Assembly (NCBI RefSeq): GCF_028293835.1
Contig: NZ_JAQGNX010000156.1
Coordinates: 1-44,268 of the forward strand
Source: Pseudomonas sp.
Lineage (GTDB): Bacteria; Pseudomonadota; Gammaproteobacteria; Pseudomonadales; Pseudomonadaceae
Length of the DNA stretch: 44,268 bases
Reading direction: 5' to 3'
Positions 8,739-16,892 of the stretch are shown piece after piece (within the stretch, counting starts at the first letter, position 1; every line of letters starts with the position of its first letter). Under the pieces are notes generated by a model. It saw only the letters and a program-made list of their open reading frames with translations. It did not search any database and had not been told where the DNA came from. A program made the translations under genes and the position numbers.

Positions 8739-9704
8739 ATGCGTAAGTCATTGATGCGTATGACATTGCGCCAATTACGAATTTTCAATGAAGTGTGCGA
8801 TTTGAAGTCTTACAGCCGCGCAGCCGAGGAAATGTCTTTAACGCAGCCCGCCGTAAGCCTGCAAATTCGCCAGTTGGAAGAGCTAATTGGTCAGCCATTG
8901 TTCGATTACGTTGGCAAAAAACTTTACCTGACAGAGGCCGCCGAAGCGCTCAAGGCCGCCAGTCGCGACATTTTTGGCCGGCTGGAAAATCTTGATATGC
9001 AACTGACCGACATGCAGGGATCGTTGCAAGGCCAGCTCAAACTAGCGATTGAATCCAGCGCCAAGTATTTCGTGCCGCATCTGTTTGCCGCGTTCAAGCG
9101 GCAATACCCTGACGTCATCCTGAACCTGACGGTGGTTAATCGTGCGCAAACGATTCGGCGGTTATCGGACAATCGGGATGACCTGGTGATTATGTCGATG
9201 GTGCCCCAGGACATGGGCCTGGAGTTCATGCCGTTCCTCAACAATCCCATCGTCGCGGTGGCGCCGCCCGATCACCCACTGAGTCTAGCCGAAACCTTGA
9301 CCCTGAAAGATCTGGAACCGTATACGCTGCTGATCCGCGAACCCGGCTCCGGCACGCGAAAAGCCTGTGAGGAGTACTTCAAAGAGAAGCGCGTGCATTT
9401 CAATCACACGCTCGAGGTGTCTTCGAACGAAGCCCAGCGCGAAAGCGTGGTCGCGGGTCTAGGGCTGGCGATGCTGACTCGCCATGCGTTAAGCCTGGAA
9501 CTGGCCACCGGCATGCTGCGTGAGCTACCGGTGGCCGAGTTGCCGCTGTATCGCAGCTGGTGCGTAGTGCAGGCCAAGGACAAGCCGCTGTCGCCGGTCG
9601 CACGGGCGTTTCTGGGGTTCATCCGCGCTGAGCGTGCACAGATCAGCCGGCTTGTTGAGCGTTTCGACGGGACTCTTCCGCAGGTTGTTGCCACACGGTA
9701 TTGA
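8739..9704 (+). CDS. pycR: LysR-family regulator, divergent from pyruvate carboxylase (PycR-like)
   Basis: 321 residues. N-terminal winged helix-turn-helix (about 8-65): LRQLRIFNEVCDLKSYSRAAEEMSLTQ..., with AVSLQIRQLEELIG and QPLFDYVGKKLYLTEA. The effector-binding periplasmic-binding-like domain follows (about 95-300). Within LysR proteins the sequence resembles the CbbR/CysB side (AIESSAKYFVPHLFAAFKRQYPDV), and the gene position matches the pycR gene beside pycA-pycB in Pseudomonas aeruginosa. The role as activator of pyc is by analogy. The start at 8739 is preceded by AGGA; ATGs at 8754 and 8760 are possible alternatives but have poorer spacing. Its last 62 bases overlap the 3' end of a small gene on the other strand. 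Confidence 0.88.
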   Translation: MRKSLMRMTLRQLRIFNEVCDLKSYSRAAEEMSLTQPAVSLQIRQLEELIGQPLFDYVGKKLYLTEAAEALKAASRDIFGRLENLDMQLTDMQGSLQGQLKLAIESSAKYFVPHLFAAFKRQYPDVILNLTVVNRAQTIRRLSDNRDDLVIMSMVPQDMGLEFMPFLNNPIVAVAPPDHPLSLAETLTLKDLEPYTLLIREPGSGTRKACEEYFKEKRVHFNHTLEVSSNEAQRESVVAGLGLAMLTRHALSLELATGMLRELPVAELPLYRSWCVVQAKDKPLSPVARAFLGFIRAERAQISRLVERFDGTLPQVVATRY

Positions 9705-9888
9705 TCGGCCCCAGATCGAAATAGTCAGAAAGCTCCTGAGCCAATTGTCGCTGCTCGGAATAACTCTCGATGGCGCGCCGGAATTCCATGCGGCGCTGAT
9801 CTTCCTGCTGCCGACGGGTGTTTTTGGAGGTATGGGCAGCGGTCGCGGTGGTGGCGTGCTGCTGTGATTCATCGTAGTGCCGAGGCAT
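9643..9888 (-). CDS. Small PA3496-type putative envelope integrity protein
   Basis: 81 residues, highly charged. The central block KNTRRQQEDQRRMEFRRAIE is the signature I associate with the short PA3496-like proteins of pseudomonads, which databases label putative envelope integrity proteins. The biochemical role is unknown. An excellent GGGAG ribosome-binding site lies 7 bases before the ATG, which supports it as a real gene even though its 3' end runs antisense over the last 62 bases of the LysR gene. There is no signal peptide or membrane segment. The C-terminal half (LSDYFDLGPINTVWQQP...) is longer than I recall for the family, so the end may be strain-specific. Confidence 0.72.
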   Translation of the reverse strand: MPRHYDESQQHATTATAAHTSKNTRRQQEDQRRMEFRRAIESYSEQRQLAQELSDYFDLGPINTVWQQPAEESRRNAQQAG

Positions 9889-9994
9889 GTCCTGTCTCCC
9901 ATCACGTGTTCGGGAGCTAGAGCATGAGCGTTGGCAATGACGATTACGCGGCGATCAGGTGACAGGATGATGAACAATTAAGCGGGAGCAGTTT

Positions 9995-10063
9995 CTGTAG
10001 AGCCAACTTGTTGGCGAGGGATTTATCTGATCCGCCGCTTCGCCAACACGTTGGCTCCTACAG
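9995..10063. repeat. Long palindromic intergenic repeat (copy 2)
   Basis: CTGTAGAGCCAACTTGTTGG at the left and CCAACACGTTGGCTCCTACAG at the right, imperfect inverted arms around a short centre. Lies between the small PA3496-type gene and the 3' end of the RpiR-family gene. Confidence 0.82.
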
Positions 10064-10089
10064 ATCGAGAGAATGCGGTGCCCTACAGA

Positions 10090-10956
10090 TCAGTCATCCA
10101 GGTGCTTGGCTGATTTTGGCGACAGGCGAAGGCTACGCAGGCTGCGCTTGACGCTTTTCAAGTGGTTGACCAGGCTTGGACCACGGGCCATGGCGACGCC
10201 CATTGCCAGCACATCAATCACCACCAGGTGGGCGATTCGAGACGTCAGCGGCGTATAGATCTCTGTGTCTTCGTGAACATCAATGGCGAGGTTGATGCTG
10301 GCCAATTCAGCCAACGGCGTCTGGCTCGGGCACAGGGTAATCAACGTGGCCCCGCTTTCACGCACCAGGTTCGCAGTGATCAGCAAGTCTTTCGAGCGCC
10401 CGGACTGGGAAATGCAAATGGCAACGTCGGTGGGCTTGAGCGTGACGGCCGACATGGCTTGCATATGCGGATCGGAATAGGCAGCAGCGGTAAGCAACAA
10501 ACGGAAGAACTTGTGCTGCGCATCGGCGGCAACCGCGCCAGACGCACCGAAGCCGTAGAACTCGACACGCTGGGCGGCGGCCATGGCGGTCACCGCCGAT
10601 TGCAACGCGTGGGGATCGAGATTTTCACGAACCTCCATCAGCGTGTGCAGCGTGGTGTCAAAAATCTTCAGGCTGTAATCGGCGACAGAATCGTCTTCAT
10701 GGATCGCGAATTGACCAAAGCTGGCCCCTGCGGCCAGGCTTTGCGCCAACTTGAGTTTCAAATCCTGGAAACCGGTACAACCAATGGCGCGGCAAAAGCG
10801 CACGATGGTCGGTTCACTGATGCCCACGCTGTGCGCGAGGTCAGCCATGGAGCTGTGCATCACGGCCGCAGGGTCCAGCAGCACGTGGTCGGCAACCTTG
10901 AGTTCCGACTTACGTAGCAAATGGCGTGACTGGCCGATGTGTTGCAACAGATTCAA
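10090..10956 (-). CDS. RpiR/MurR-family regulator, HexR-like
   Basis: 288 residues. The N-terminal helix-turn-helix (about 1-75) contains MADLAHSVGISEPTIVRFCR with AIGCTGFQDLKLKLAQSLA. A SIS sugar-phosphate-binding domain (about 125-255) shows ICISQSGRSKDLL. The family member HexR controls Entner-Doudoroff and glucose genes and senses 2-keto-3-deoxy-6-phosphogluconate. This protein has the HexR layout but lies beside the pyc locus rather than zwf-edd, like the second HexR-type gene of P. aeruginosa (PA5438), so I treat it as a paralogue with unknown targets. A palindromic half-site cluster 45 bp upstream suggests autoregulation. Repeats flank it on both sides. Confidence 0.88.
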   Translation of the reverse strand: MNLLQHIGQSRHLLRKSELKVADHVLLDPAAVMHSSMADLAHSVGISEPTIVRFCRAIGCTGFQDLKLKLAQSLAAGASFGQFAIHEDDSVADYSLKIFDTTLHTLMEVRENLDPHALQSAVTAMAAAQRVEFYGFGASGAVAADAQHKFFRLLLTAAAYSDPHMQAMSAVTLKPTDVAICISQSGRSKDLLITANLVRESGATLITLCPSQTPLAELASINLAIDVHEDTEIYTPLTSRIAHLVVIDVLAMGVAMARGPSLVNHLKSVKRSLRSLRLSPKSAKHLDD

Positions 10957-11001
10957 AGGGGTGGACTCGGTTAGGGCGGCTTGGCCGTGTTGTAGTTTTC
11001 T

Positions 11002-11016
11002 TGTAGTTATACTACA
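11002..11016. promoter_or_regulatory. Candidate operator of the RpiR/HexR-like regulator
   Basis: TGTAGT-TAT-ACTACA, a 6-bp perfect dyad 45 bp upstream of the regulator start, with an extra TGTAGT half-site at 10991-10996. It resembles the TTGT-N7-ACAA type sites of HexR. On the minus strand it includes a TATAAC that could serve as the -10 box, consistent with autorepression. Confidence 0.55.
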
Positions 11017-11092
11017 TGACCTGCGGGGCGCACAGCTAAACGCTTGGAAACTCGAAACGTCTCACATACCAGTATCCGGGTTTTGTGAATAT

Positions 11093-11181
11093 CTGCAGGA
11101 GCCAACTTGTTGGCGAGGCGGGTTGTCCGGCGCGCAGCATCTCGGCTCGATGCCCTCTCGCCAACACGTTGGCTCCTACAG
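11093..11181. repeat. Long palindromic intergenic repeat (copy 3), overlapping a stop codon
   Basis: CTGCAGGAGCCAACTTGTTGG (left) and CCAACACGTTGGCTCCTACAG (right) with ~45 bp between. The right end covers the stop codon (11176-11178) of the GGDEF-EAL gene. Confidence 0.82.
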
Positions 11182-13212
11182 GGGGATTGCGCGTGAACCC
11201 CATTCCACTAACAACTGCGCAACGGCCTGTGCCTCCACCGGTCGGCTGATCAGGTAGCCCTGCACTTCATCGCACTGGTGATCTTTGAGGAAGGCCAGTT
11301 GCTCCTGGTTTTCCACGCCTTCAGCGACGACTTTCAGCTTCAGGCCATGGGCCATTGCAATGATTGCCCGTGTGATAGCCGCGTCTTCGGTGCTTTCGCC
11401 CAGACCACAAATGAATGTTTGATCGATCTTCACGTAATCCACCGGGAAGCGCTTGAGGTAGCTCAGTGATGAATAACCTGTGCCGAAGTCATCAATGGCC
11501 AACTTCACGCCCAGATCACGCAATTGATGGAAGGTCGCGATGATGTGCTCAACGCTGTCGAGGAGTTGGCTTTCGGTAAGCTCCAGCTCAAGGTAATGCG
11601 GCTCGAGCCCGGTTTCTTCGAGCACCTGGCGGACCAAGCTGACGAGCTTGCCTTGGCGCAATTGATGGACCGACACGTTGACCGATACCCGAATCGGCTC
11701 CAACCCCTGACGCTGCCATTCACGCGCCTGCCAACAGGCCTGCCTCAATACAAACTCGCCAATGGGGCCAATTAACCCGGTTTCTTCCGCCAGCCCGATA
11801 AATTCCCCCGGCGGCACCATGCCCAGGGTCGGATGCTTCCAGCGCACCAAGGCTTCCGCGGCATTCAAACGACCCGTCGCGAGGCAGAGTTTCGGTTGAT
11901 AAAACACCTGCAACTGCTTTTCTTCGATGGCTTTGCGCAGCTGGTTTTCCAGCTGAAAACGATCCAAATTGTCGGCCTGCAGGCTGTCCGTATAAAACTG
12001 GAAATTATTGCCGCCCACGTGTTTGGCATGCTGCATGGCCATGTTTGCCTGGCTGACCAGCGCCGAAACCTCTCGGGCCGAGCCAGGCAGCAGGCTAATC
12101 CCGATCGACGCGCTGATTACCAACTCTTGCCCGTCGATCAGCTGTGGTGTGCGCAATTTGGCCAACAACCGGCTGGTCACCCGCGCCAGGCTGGACAGAT
12201 TGCCGTAGGGGTCGAGCAACACAGCAAATTCGTCCCCCGACAACCGCGCAATGGTATCAGCCTCGGGTAACGCAGCGCTTAGCCGTCGAGCGACCTGACG
12301 CAGCAACTGGTCGGCAGTTTCATGGCCCAGGCTGTCGTTGAGCAGCTTGAAACGGTCCAGATTGATGTGCAGCAAGGCCAGACCCCGACCGCCCTGACGC
12401 ACGCGCTGATTGGCTTCGCGCAGGCGTTCCGTAAACAGCGCGCGGTTAGCCAGCCCCGTCAGCTCGTCGTAGTGGGTGAGGTAGCGCATACGCTCCTCAA
12501 CCTCCCGCGCCAGCGCCTGATTAAGCTGCTCGCCCCGAGCCTGAGCCTGTTGCAGATGTTCGATAAGCGCCTGGTTCTCAAACCGCCTCAACAAGCCGCG
12601 ACGGATCAATCGGTTGGTCTGCACCGCCACCACCAGCAACCCGACCAAAAAAATCAAGGCAAGCCATGCCCAGCCCTGTTGCAGCTCACTGCCCTGGATA
12701 AACAGACAAATGATCGCCGGCAGCAGGCACGACAGGGCAAAGGTAAGGAACGCAGGCATGCTCACCGCGTAAGCGACACTGGCCGACAACGTGGCAGCGC
12801 CCATCAGGCCAAACACCCAGGCCTGCTCGACAAAACTGTCGGTAGGAACCAAAGCGATTGCAGCGCTGGCAAGCGTCAGTCCGCTGACGGCCGCCCCCAG
12901 TAAAAACATGCGTCGCCAGATCGGCTGTGCCTGGCGCAACGGCTCAGCCGCATTAAACGCCGCCACTTGCATGACGCGCAGAATGACCAGTGTGGTCAGC
13001 CACCCCAGCCAGATACTGATCAGCAAATAGCGCTGTGGACTCCAGAGCAGCCAACTGCAAACCAATCCGTTGATTAACATGAACAGGGTTGGCCATAGCG
13101 AACCCTGGTAAAGCAGTCGGGTGCGCTCAGCGGCAATTTGCGTGGCAAATTGCTCACTGATCACTCGTCGAGTCGCAATGTCGGCGCCCGAGGAGCTGAA
13201 AGTAGAGGTCAT
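11176..13212 (-). CDS. Membrane-anchored GGDEF-EAL protein (cyclic-di-GMP turnover)
   Basis: 678 residues from ATG 13212, chosen because the protein starts MTSTFSSSGADIATRR and the longer frame would run into the uvrD promoter region. Five or six hydrophobic helices occupy about 35-200 (WPTLFMLINGLVCSWLLW and others) with no clear periplasmic domain. A coiled linker leads into a GGDEF domain with the active-site variant S325-GDEF, then an EAL domain with intact E453-A-L and the DDFGTGYSSLSYLKRFPVD loop. The EAL half looks competent as a phosphodiesterase. The cyclase half keeps GDEF, but the inhibitory-site arginine (RxxD) is replaced by PEAD, so product inhibition is probably absent. P. aeruginosa has a gene of this type at the same place (PA5442). 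No good ribosome-binding site is seen. Confidence 0.93.
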   Translation of the reverse strand: MTSTFSSSGADIATRRVISEQFATQIAAERTRLLYQGSLWPTLFMLINGLVCSWLLWSPQRYLLISIWLGWLTTLVILRVMQVAAFNAAEPLRQAQPIWRRMFLLGAAVSGLTLASAAIALVPTDSFVEQAWVFGLMGAATLSASVAYAVSMPAFLTFALSCLLPAIICLFIQGSELQQGWAWLALIFLVGLLVVAVQTNRLIRRGLLRRFENQALIEHLQQAQARGEQLNQALAREVEERMRYLTHYDELTGLANRALFTERLREANQRVRQGGRGLALLHINLDRFKLLNDSLGHETADQLLRQVARRLSAALPEADTIARLSGDEFAVLLDPYGNLSSLARVTSRLLAKLRTPQLIDGQELVISASIGISLLPGSAREVSALVSQANMAMQHAKHVGGNNFQFYTDSLQADNLDRFQLENQLRKAIEEKQLQVFYQPKLCLATGRLNAAEALVRWKHPTLGMVPPGEFIGLAEETGLIGPIGEFVLRQACWQAREWQRQGLEPIRVSVNVSVHQLRQGKLVSLVRQVLEETGLEPHYLELELTESQLLDSVEHIIATFHQLRDLGVKLAIDDFGTGYSSLSYLKRFPVDYVKIDQTFICGLGESTEDAAITRAIIAMAHGLKLKVVAEGVENQEQLAFLKDHQCDEVQGYLISRPVEAQAVAQLLVEWGSRAIPL

Positions 13213-13421
13213 CGGTAATATTCTTATAATGGTTGAGCCTCGAACGTTGGCGGAGCATACACAAGCTGTTCGATAGACCAAACTGTCGCAGATCATAAAA
13301 ACCGCCCGGCGGTCGGCCCGGACGCCTTGCTTCAGATGGCTCAGCCATAGCTGGCGCCGCTTGCAGACCGGACTAACCGGTCATCATTGGTGTACATTTA
13401 TCGGCTAATGCAAAGCTTGGT

Positions 13422-13450
13422 TTGCCCGACTTGGCGCAGCACCCTAGAAT
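13422..13450 (+). promoter_or_regulatory. Sigma-70 promoter of uvrD, placing the transcript start at or near the ATG
   Basis: TTGCCC (13422-13427), 17-bp spacer, TAGAAT (13445-13450). Initiation 6-8 bases downstream would fall on or beside the ATG at 13457, and no Shine-Dalgarno sequence precedes that ATG. Confidence 0.55.
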
Positions 13451-13456
13451 GCGCTG

Positions 13457-15640
13457 ATGCGCGATGATCTCTCTCTTTTACTGAACTCCCTCAACGATGC
13501 CCAACGTCAGGCCGTAGCTGCCTCCGTGGGTCGTCAGTTAGTCATTGCCGGCGCGGGTTCCGGTAAAACCCGTGTGCTGGTGCACCGCATCGCTTGGTTG
13601 ATCCAGGTCGAGCAGGCCTCCTCTCACTCGATTTTGTCGGTGACCTTTACCAACAAAGCCGCTGCCGAGATGCGCCACCGCATCGAGCAACTGATGGATG
13701 TCAGTCCGGCCGGCATGTGGGTTGGCACCTTCCACGGCCTGGCGCACCGCTTGTTGCGGGCGCATTGGCAGGAAGCCGGCCTGAACCAGAACTTCCAGAT
13801 TCTCGACAGCGATGACCAGCAACGGTTGGTCAAGCGCGTGATGCGCGAAATGGGCCTGGACGAACAACGCTGGCCGGTCCGTCAGGCCCAGTGGTTCATC
13901 AACGGACAGAAAGACGAAGGTCTGCGCCCGAAACACATTCAGGCCAGCGGCGATCTGTTCCTGACCACCATGAAAGCCATCTACGAAGCCTACGAGGCCG
14001 CTTGTCAGCGGGCCGGCGTCATCGACTTTTCCGAGTTGCTTCTGCGCGCGCTGGACCTGTGGCGCGACAACCCTGGCTTATTGGCGCATTACCAGCGTCG
14101 CTTCCGCCACGTGTTGGTCGACGAATTCCAGGACACCAACGCCGTGCAATATGCGTGGCTGCGTCTGCTGGCCCAAGGTGGCGACAGTTTGATGGTGGTG
14201 GGCGACGACGATCAGTCGATTTACGGCTGGCGCGGCGCGAAAATCGAAAATATTCACGAATACTCTTCAGACTTTCCGGACACCGAAACCATCCGTCTGG
14301 AACAGAACTACCGTTCCACAGCGAGCATTCTTAAGGCTGCCAACGCACTGATCGTCAACAACAGCGGGCGCTTGGGCAAAGAGCTGTGGACCGATGGCGG
14401 TGACGGCGAGCTGATCAATTTGTATGCAGCGTTCAACGAGCATGACGAAGCGCGCTACGTGGTCGAGACCATCGAAAGCGCGTTGAAAACAGGCCTGATG
14501 CGCAGCGACATCGCCATTCTTTACCGCTCCAACGCCCAATCGCGGGTATTGGAAGAAGCATTACTGCGTGAGCGCATTCCGTATCGGATTTATGGCGGCC
14601 AGCGTTTCTTCGAGCGTGCTGAAATCAAGAATGCGATGGCGTACCTGCGCCTGCTCGACGGCCGAGGCAATGACGCGGCGCTGGAGCGGGTGATCAACGT
14701 TCCGGCGCGGGGCATTGGCGAAAAAACCGTAGAGGCCATTCGTGAACACGCCCGTCACGCTGATGTGTCGATGTGGGAAGCCATGCGCCAACTGATCGCC
14801 AACAAAGGCCTGACCGGTCGCGCAGCTGGCGCCCTAAGCGGGTTCGTCGAGCTGATCGAGAACCTGTCGGCTAAAGTTATGGAAATGCCGTTGCATCTGA
14901 TGACGCAAACGGTGATCGAGCAGTCAGGGCTGATTAATTACCACAAGGAAGAGAAAGGCGAAAAAGGCCAGGCTCGGGTAGAAAACCTTGAGGAATTGGT
15001 CAGCGCCGCGCGCAACTTCGAAAACGCCGAAGAGGACGCCGACTTGTCCCCGCTGGCGGCATTCCTTGGCCACGCATCGCTGGAAGCCGGTGACACGCAA
15101 GCTGAGGAACATGAAGACAGCGTGCAGTTGATGACCTTGCACAGCGCTAAAGGTCTTGAGTTTCCGTATGTGTTCCTGGTGGGCATGGAAGAAGGCCTGT
15201 TCCCCCACAAAATGAGCCTGGAGGAGCCCGGCCGCCTTGAGGAAGAACGCCGATTGGCCTACGTCGGCATCACCCGCGCCATGCAACAGCTGGTGATGAC
15301 CTACGCCGAGACCCGTCGCTTATATGGCACCGAGACCTATAACAAGGTTTCGCGCTTCGTCCGGGAAATTCCGCCGCTATTGATTCAGGAAGTCCGGTTG
15401 TCAAACAGCGTTAGCCGGCCGTTCGGCGGCGTGCAGAAAATGGGCACCAGCAGCCTGTTTAATGGCACCGGCATTCCTGAGACCGCGTTTAGCCTGGGCC
15501 AACGGGTGCAGCATTCGGTATTTGGCGAAGGCGTCATTCTGAATTTCGAAGGTGCGGGGGCTCAGGCACGGGTCCAGGTGAATTTCGACGAAGGCAGTAA
15601 ATGGCTGATGATGGGCTATGCCAAGCTGGAAGCGATTTGA
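13457..15640 (+). CDS. uvrD: DNA helicase II (UvrD)
   Basis: 727 residues, standard for UvrD. This 3'-5' superfamily 1A helicase acts in nucleotide-excision and mismatch repair and clears RecA from DNA. All helicase motifs are present: Q motif LNDAQRQAV, Walker A AGAGSGKT, Ia TFTNKAAAEM, II VDEFQDTN, III GDDDQSIYGWRGA, IV LEQNYRST, V TLHSAKGLEF, VI YVGITRA. The C-terminal ~60 residues form the Tudor-like domain that ends VNFDEGSKWLMMGYAKLE. The opening LLLNSLNDAQRQAV aligns with E. coli UvrD and fixes the start at 13457, even though no ribosome-binding site precedes it. It stands alone, with a degraded palindromic repeat downstream. Confidence 0.97.
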   Translation: MRDDLSLLLNSLNDAQRQAVAASVGRQLVIAGAGSGKTRVLVHRIAWLIQVEQASSHSILSVTFTNKAAAEMRHRIEQLMDVSPAGMWVGTFHGLAHRLLRAHWQEAGLNQNFQILDSDDQQRLVKRVMREMGLDEQRWPVRQAQWFINGQKDEGLRPKHIQASGDLFLTTMKAIYEAYEAACQRAGVIDFSELLLRALDLWRDNPGLLAHYQRRFRHVLVDEFQDTNAVQYAWLRLLAQGGDSLMVVGDDDQSIYGWRGAKIENIHEYSSDFPDTETIRLEQNYRSTASILKAANALIVNNSGRLGKELWTDGGDGELINLYAAFNEHDEARYVVETIESALKTGLMRSDIAILYRSNAQSRVLEEALLRERIPYRIYGGQRFFERAEIKNAMAYLRLLDGRGNDAALERVINVPARGIGEKTVEAIREHARHADVSMWEAMRQLIANKGLTGRAAGALSGFVELIENLSAKVMEMPLHLMTQTVIEQSGLINYHKEEKGEKGQARVENLEELVSAARNFENAEEDADLSPLAAFLGHASLEAGDTQAEEHEDSVQLMTLHSAKGLEFPYVFLVGMEEGLFPHKMSLEEPGRLEEERRLAYVGITRAMQQLVMTYAETRRLYGTETYNKVSRFVREIPPLLIQEVRLSNSVSRPFGGVQKMGTSSLFNGTGIPETAFSLGQRVQHSVFGEGVILNFEGAGAQARVQVNFDEGSKWLMMGYAKLEAI

Positions 15641-15665
15641 AGGGGCTGATCCGGATCCTCAGTCG

Positions 15666-15741
15666 GCAGGAGCAACTTGTTGGCGAGAGTTTTATGCGGG
15701 GTGCCTGATATGCCCCCTCGGCAACACGCTGGCCCTTACAG
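15666..15741. repeat. Degraded palindromic repeat (copy 4)
   Basis: GCAGGAGCAACTTGTTGGCGA (left) and GCAACACGCTGGCCCTTACAG (right): the same arms as the other copies with several substitutions. It lies just after uvrD. Confidence 0.7.
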
Positions 15742-15873
15742 AGAACTGTCGTACAAGCCACGTAGAATCGGGCCTCACCAAATCAGGTAAAAGCTCGAAA
15801 CATTTAGTCACTAGCTATCGCCATGGCTCCTGTGCAACATGACGCGCATGCAATTCACAAATGGGAATCCCTT

Positions 15874-16731
15874 ATGCAACGTTTCTTAAGCATCGTTATG
15901 GTGTTGTGCATCGGGCTCACAATGAGCCTCGACGCCAACGCGCGCTTCGGTGGCGGCAAATCCTTCGGTTCAGCGCCGAGCCATCAAATGCGCCAGGCAC
16001 CTTCAGCTTCTCCATCTGCCGCTCCGGGAGCCACGGGTGCAGCAGCTGCTGCCGCTCGTCCTGCAGGCGGCGCCTCTCGCTGGCTCGGTCCGTTGGCCGG
16101 TCTCGCAGCCGGTGGCTTGCTGGCCTCGATGTTCATGGGCGGCGGCTTTCAAGGCATGCAGTTCTTCGACATCCTGATCATGGCCGTCATTGCTTTCGTG
16201 ATCTTCCGGTTCATCGCCGCGCGTCGTCGCAAGCAGCAACCAGACATGGCCGCAGCTGGCCATACGCCATTTCAGCGTGAAACCATCGAGCAACCGGCTC
16301 AAAACTCGATGTTCGGTGGCTCGTCAGGCGCTGCTGCATCCAAACCGGTGATTCATGCGCCGGCCTGGTTTAACGAATCGCGCTTCCTTGATGCCGCCCG
16401 TGGTCACTTCCAGTCGCTGCAACAGCACTGGGATGCCAACGAGATGGACAAGATTAGCGAGTTCGTCACGCCGCAGATGCTGCAATTCCTCAAGCAGGAA
16501 CGTGCCAGCCTGGGCGACGGCTTCCAGTCGACGTATATCGACAACCTCACCGTGCAACTCGACGGCCTGGATGATCGCTCGGATAAAACCGTTGCCACCC
16601 TGACCTTCTCCGGTCTGTCAAAGACCTCGCGTTTCGATCAAGGTGAAGTGTTCAGCGAGAGCTGGAACATGGAGCGTCCACAAGGTGACAACCAACCTTG
16701 GCTGGTCGCCGGTATCCGCCAAAACGGCTGA
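15874..16731 (+). CDS. Tim44-like domain membrane protein
   Basis: 285 residues from ATG 15874. A signal-like N-terminal helix (MQRFLSIVMVLCIGLTMSL) leads into a low-complexity Gly/Ala/Ser/Pro stretch (about 27-75). One or two membrane helices follow (about 77-118: LGPLAGLAAGGLLASMF and FFDILIMAVIAFVIFRFIA) with a basic AARRRKQQ stop. The Tim44/MbA domain occupies about 165-285 (FLDAARGHFQSLQQHWDANEMD...). In mitochondria Tim44 tethers Hsp70 to the import channel. The bacterial relatives are of unknown function, and a role in membrane biogenesis or transport is only a guess. The same gene follows uvrD in other pseudomonads. A strong terminator sits 55 bp downstream. Confidence 0.9.
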   Translation: MQRFLSIVMVLCIGLTMSLDANARFGGGKSFGSAPSHQMRQAPSASPSAAPGATGAAAAAARPAGGASRWLGPLAGLAAGGLLASMFMGGGFQGMQFFDILIMAVIAFVIFRFIAARRRKQQPDMAAAGHTPFQRETIEQPAQNSMFGGSSGAAASKPVIHAPAWFNESRFLDAARGHFQSLQQHWDANEMDKISEFVTPQMLQFLKQERASLGDGFQSTYIDNLTVQLDGLDDRSDKTVATLTFSGLSKTSRFDQGEVFSESWNMERPQGDNQPWLVAGIRQNG

Positions 16732-16785
16732 TCCGCGCTATACCTTGGGTAGCTGCCGCTTCAATCGGCCGCCCAGGACAAACAG

Positions 16786-16815
16786 AACCCCGGTCTTTGG
16801 CCGGGGTTTTGTTTT
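16786..16815 (+). terminator. Rho-independent terminator after the Tim44-like gene
   Basis: AACCCCGG-TCTTTGG-CCGGGGTT (16786-16808), an 8-bp perfect stem followed by TTGTTTT. Confidence 0.88.
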
Positions 16816-16834
16816 ATCCGTTCGGGTAGTTATT

Positions 16835-16863
16835 TTGAGAAATGCTTTACGCTACTGTATAAC
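16835..16863 (+). promoter_or_regulatory. Sigma-70 promoter of the SMI1/KNR4 gene
   Basis: TTGAGA (16835-16840), 17-bp spacer, TATAAC (16858-16863), about 30 bp before the GTG start. It lies directly after the preceding terminator, so the downstream gene has its own transcription unit. Confidence 0.6.
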
Positions 16864-16892
16864 CCGCGCCAACAGTTTAGAGGATCTAGGTC

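Noticed and set aside
13351..13366. CTG-N10-CAG match upstream of uvrD as a LexA/SOS box
   Set aside because: The ten central bases are GC-rich instead of the AT-rich core of real LexA boxes, so this is likely a chance match in high-GC DNA.
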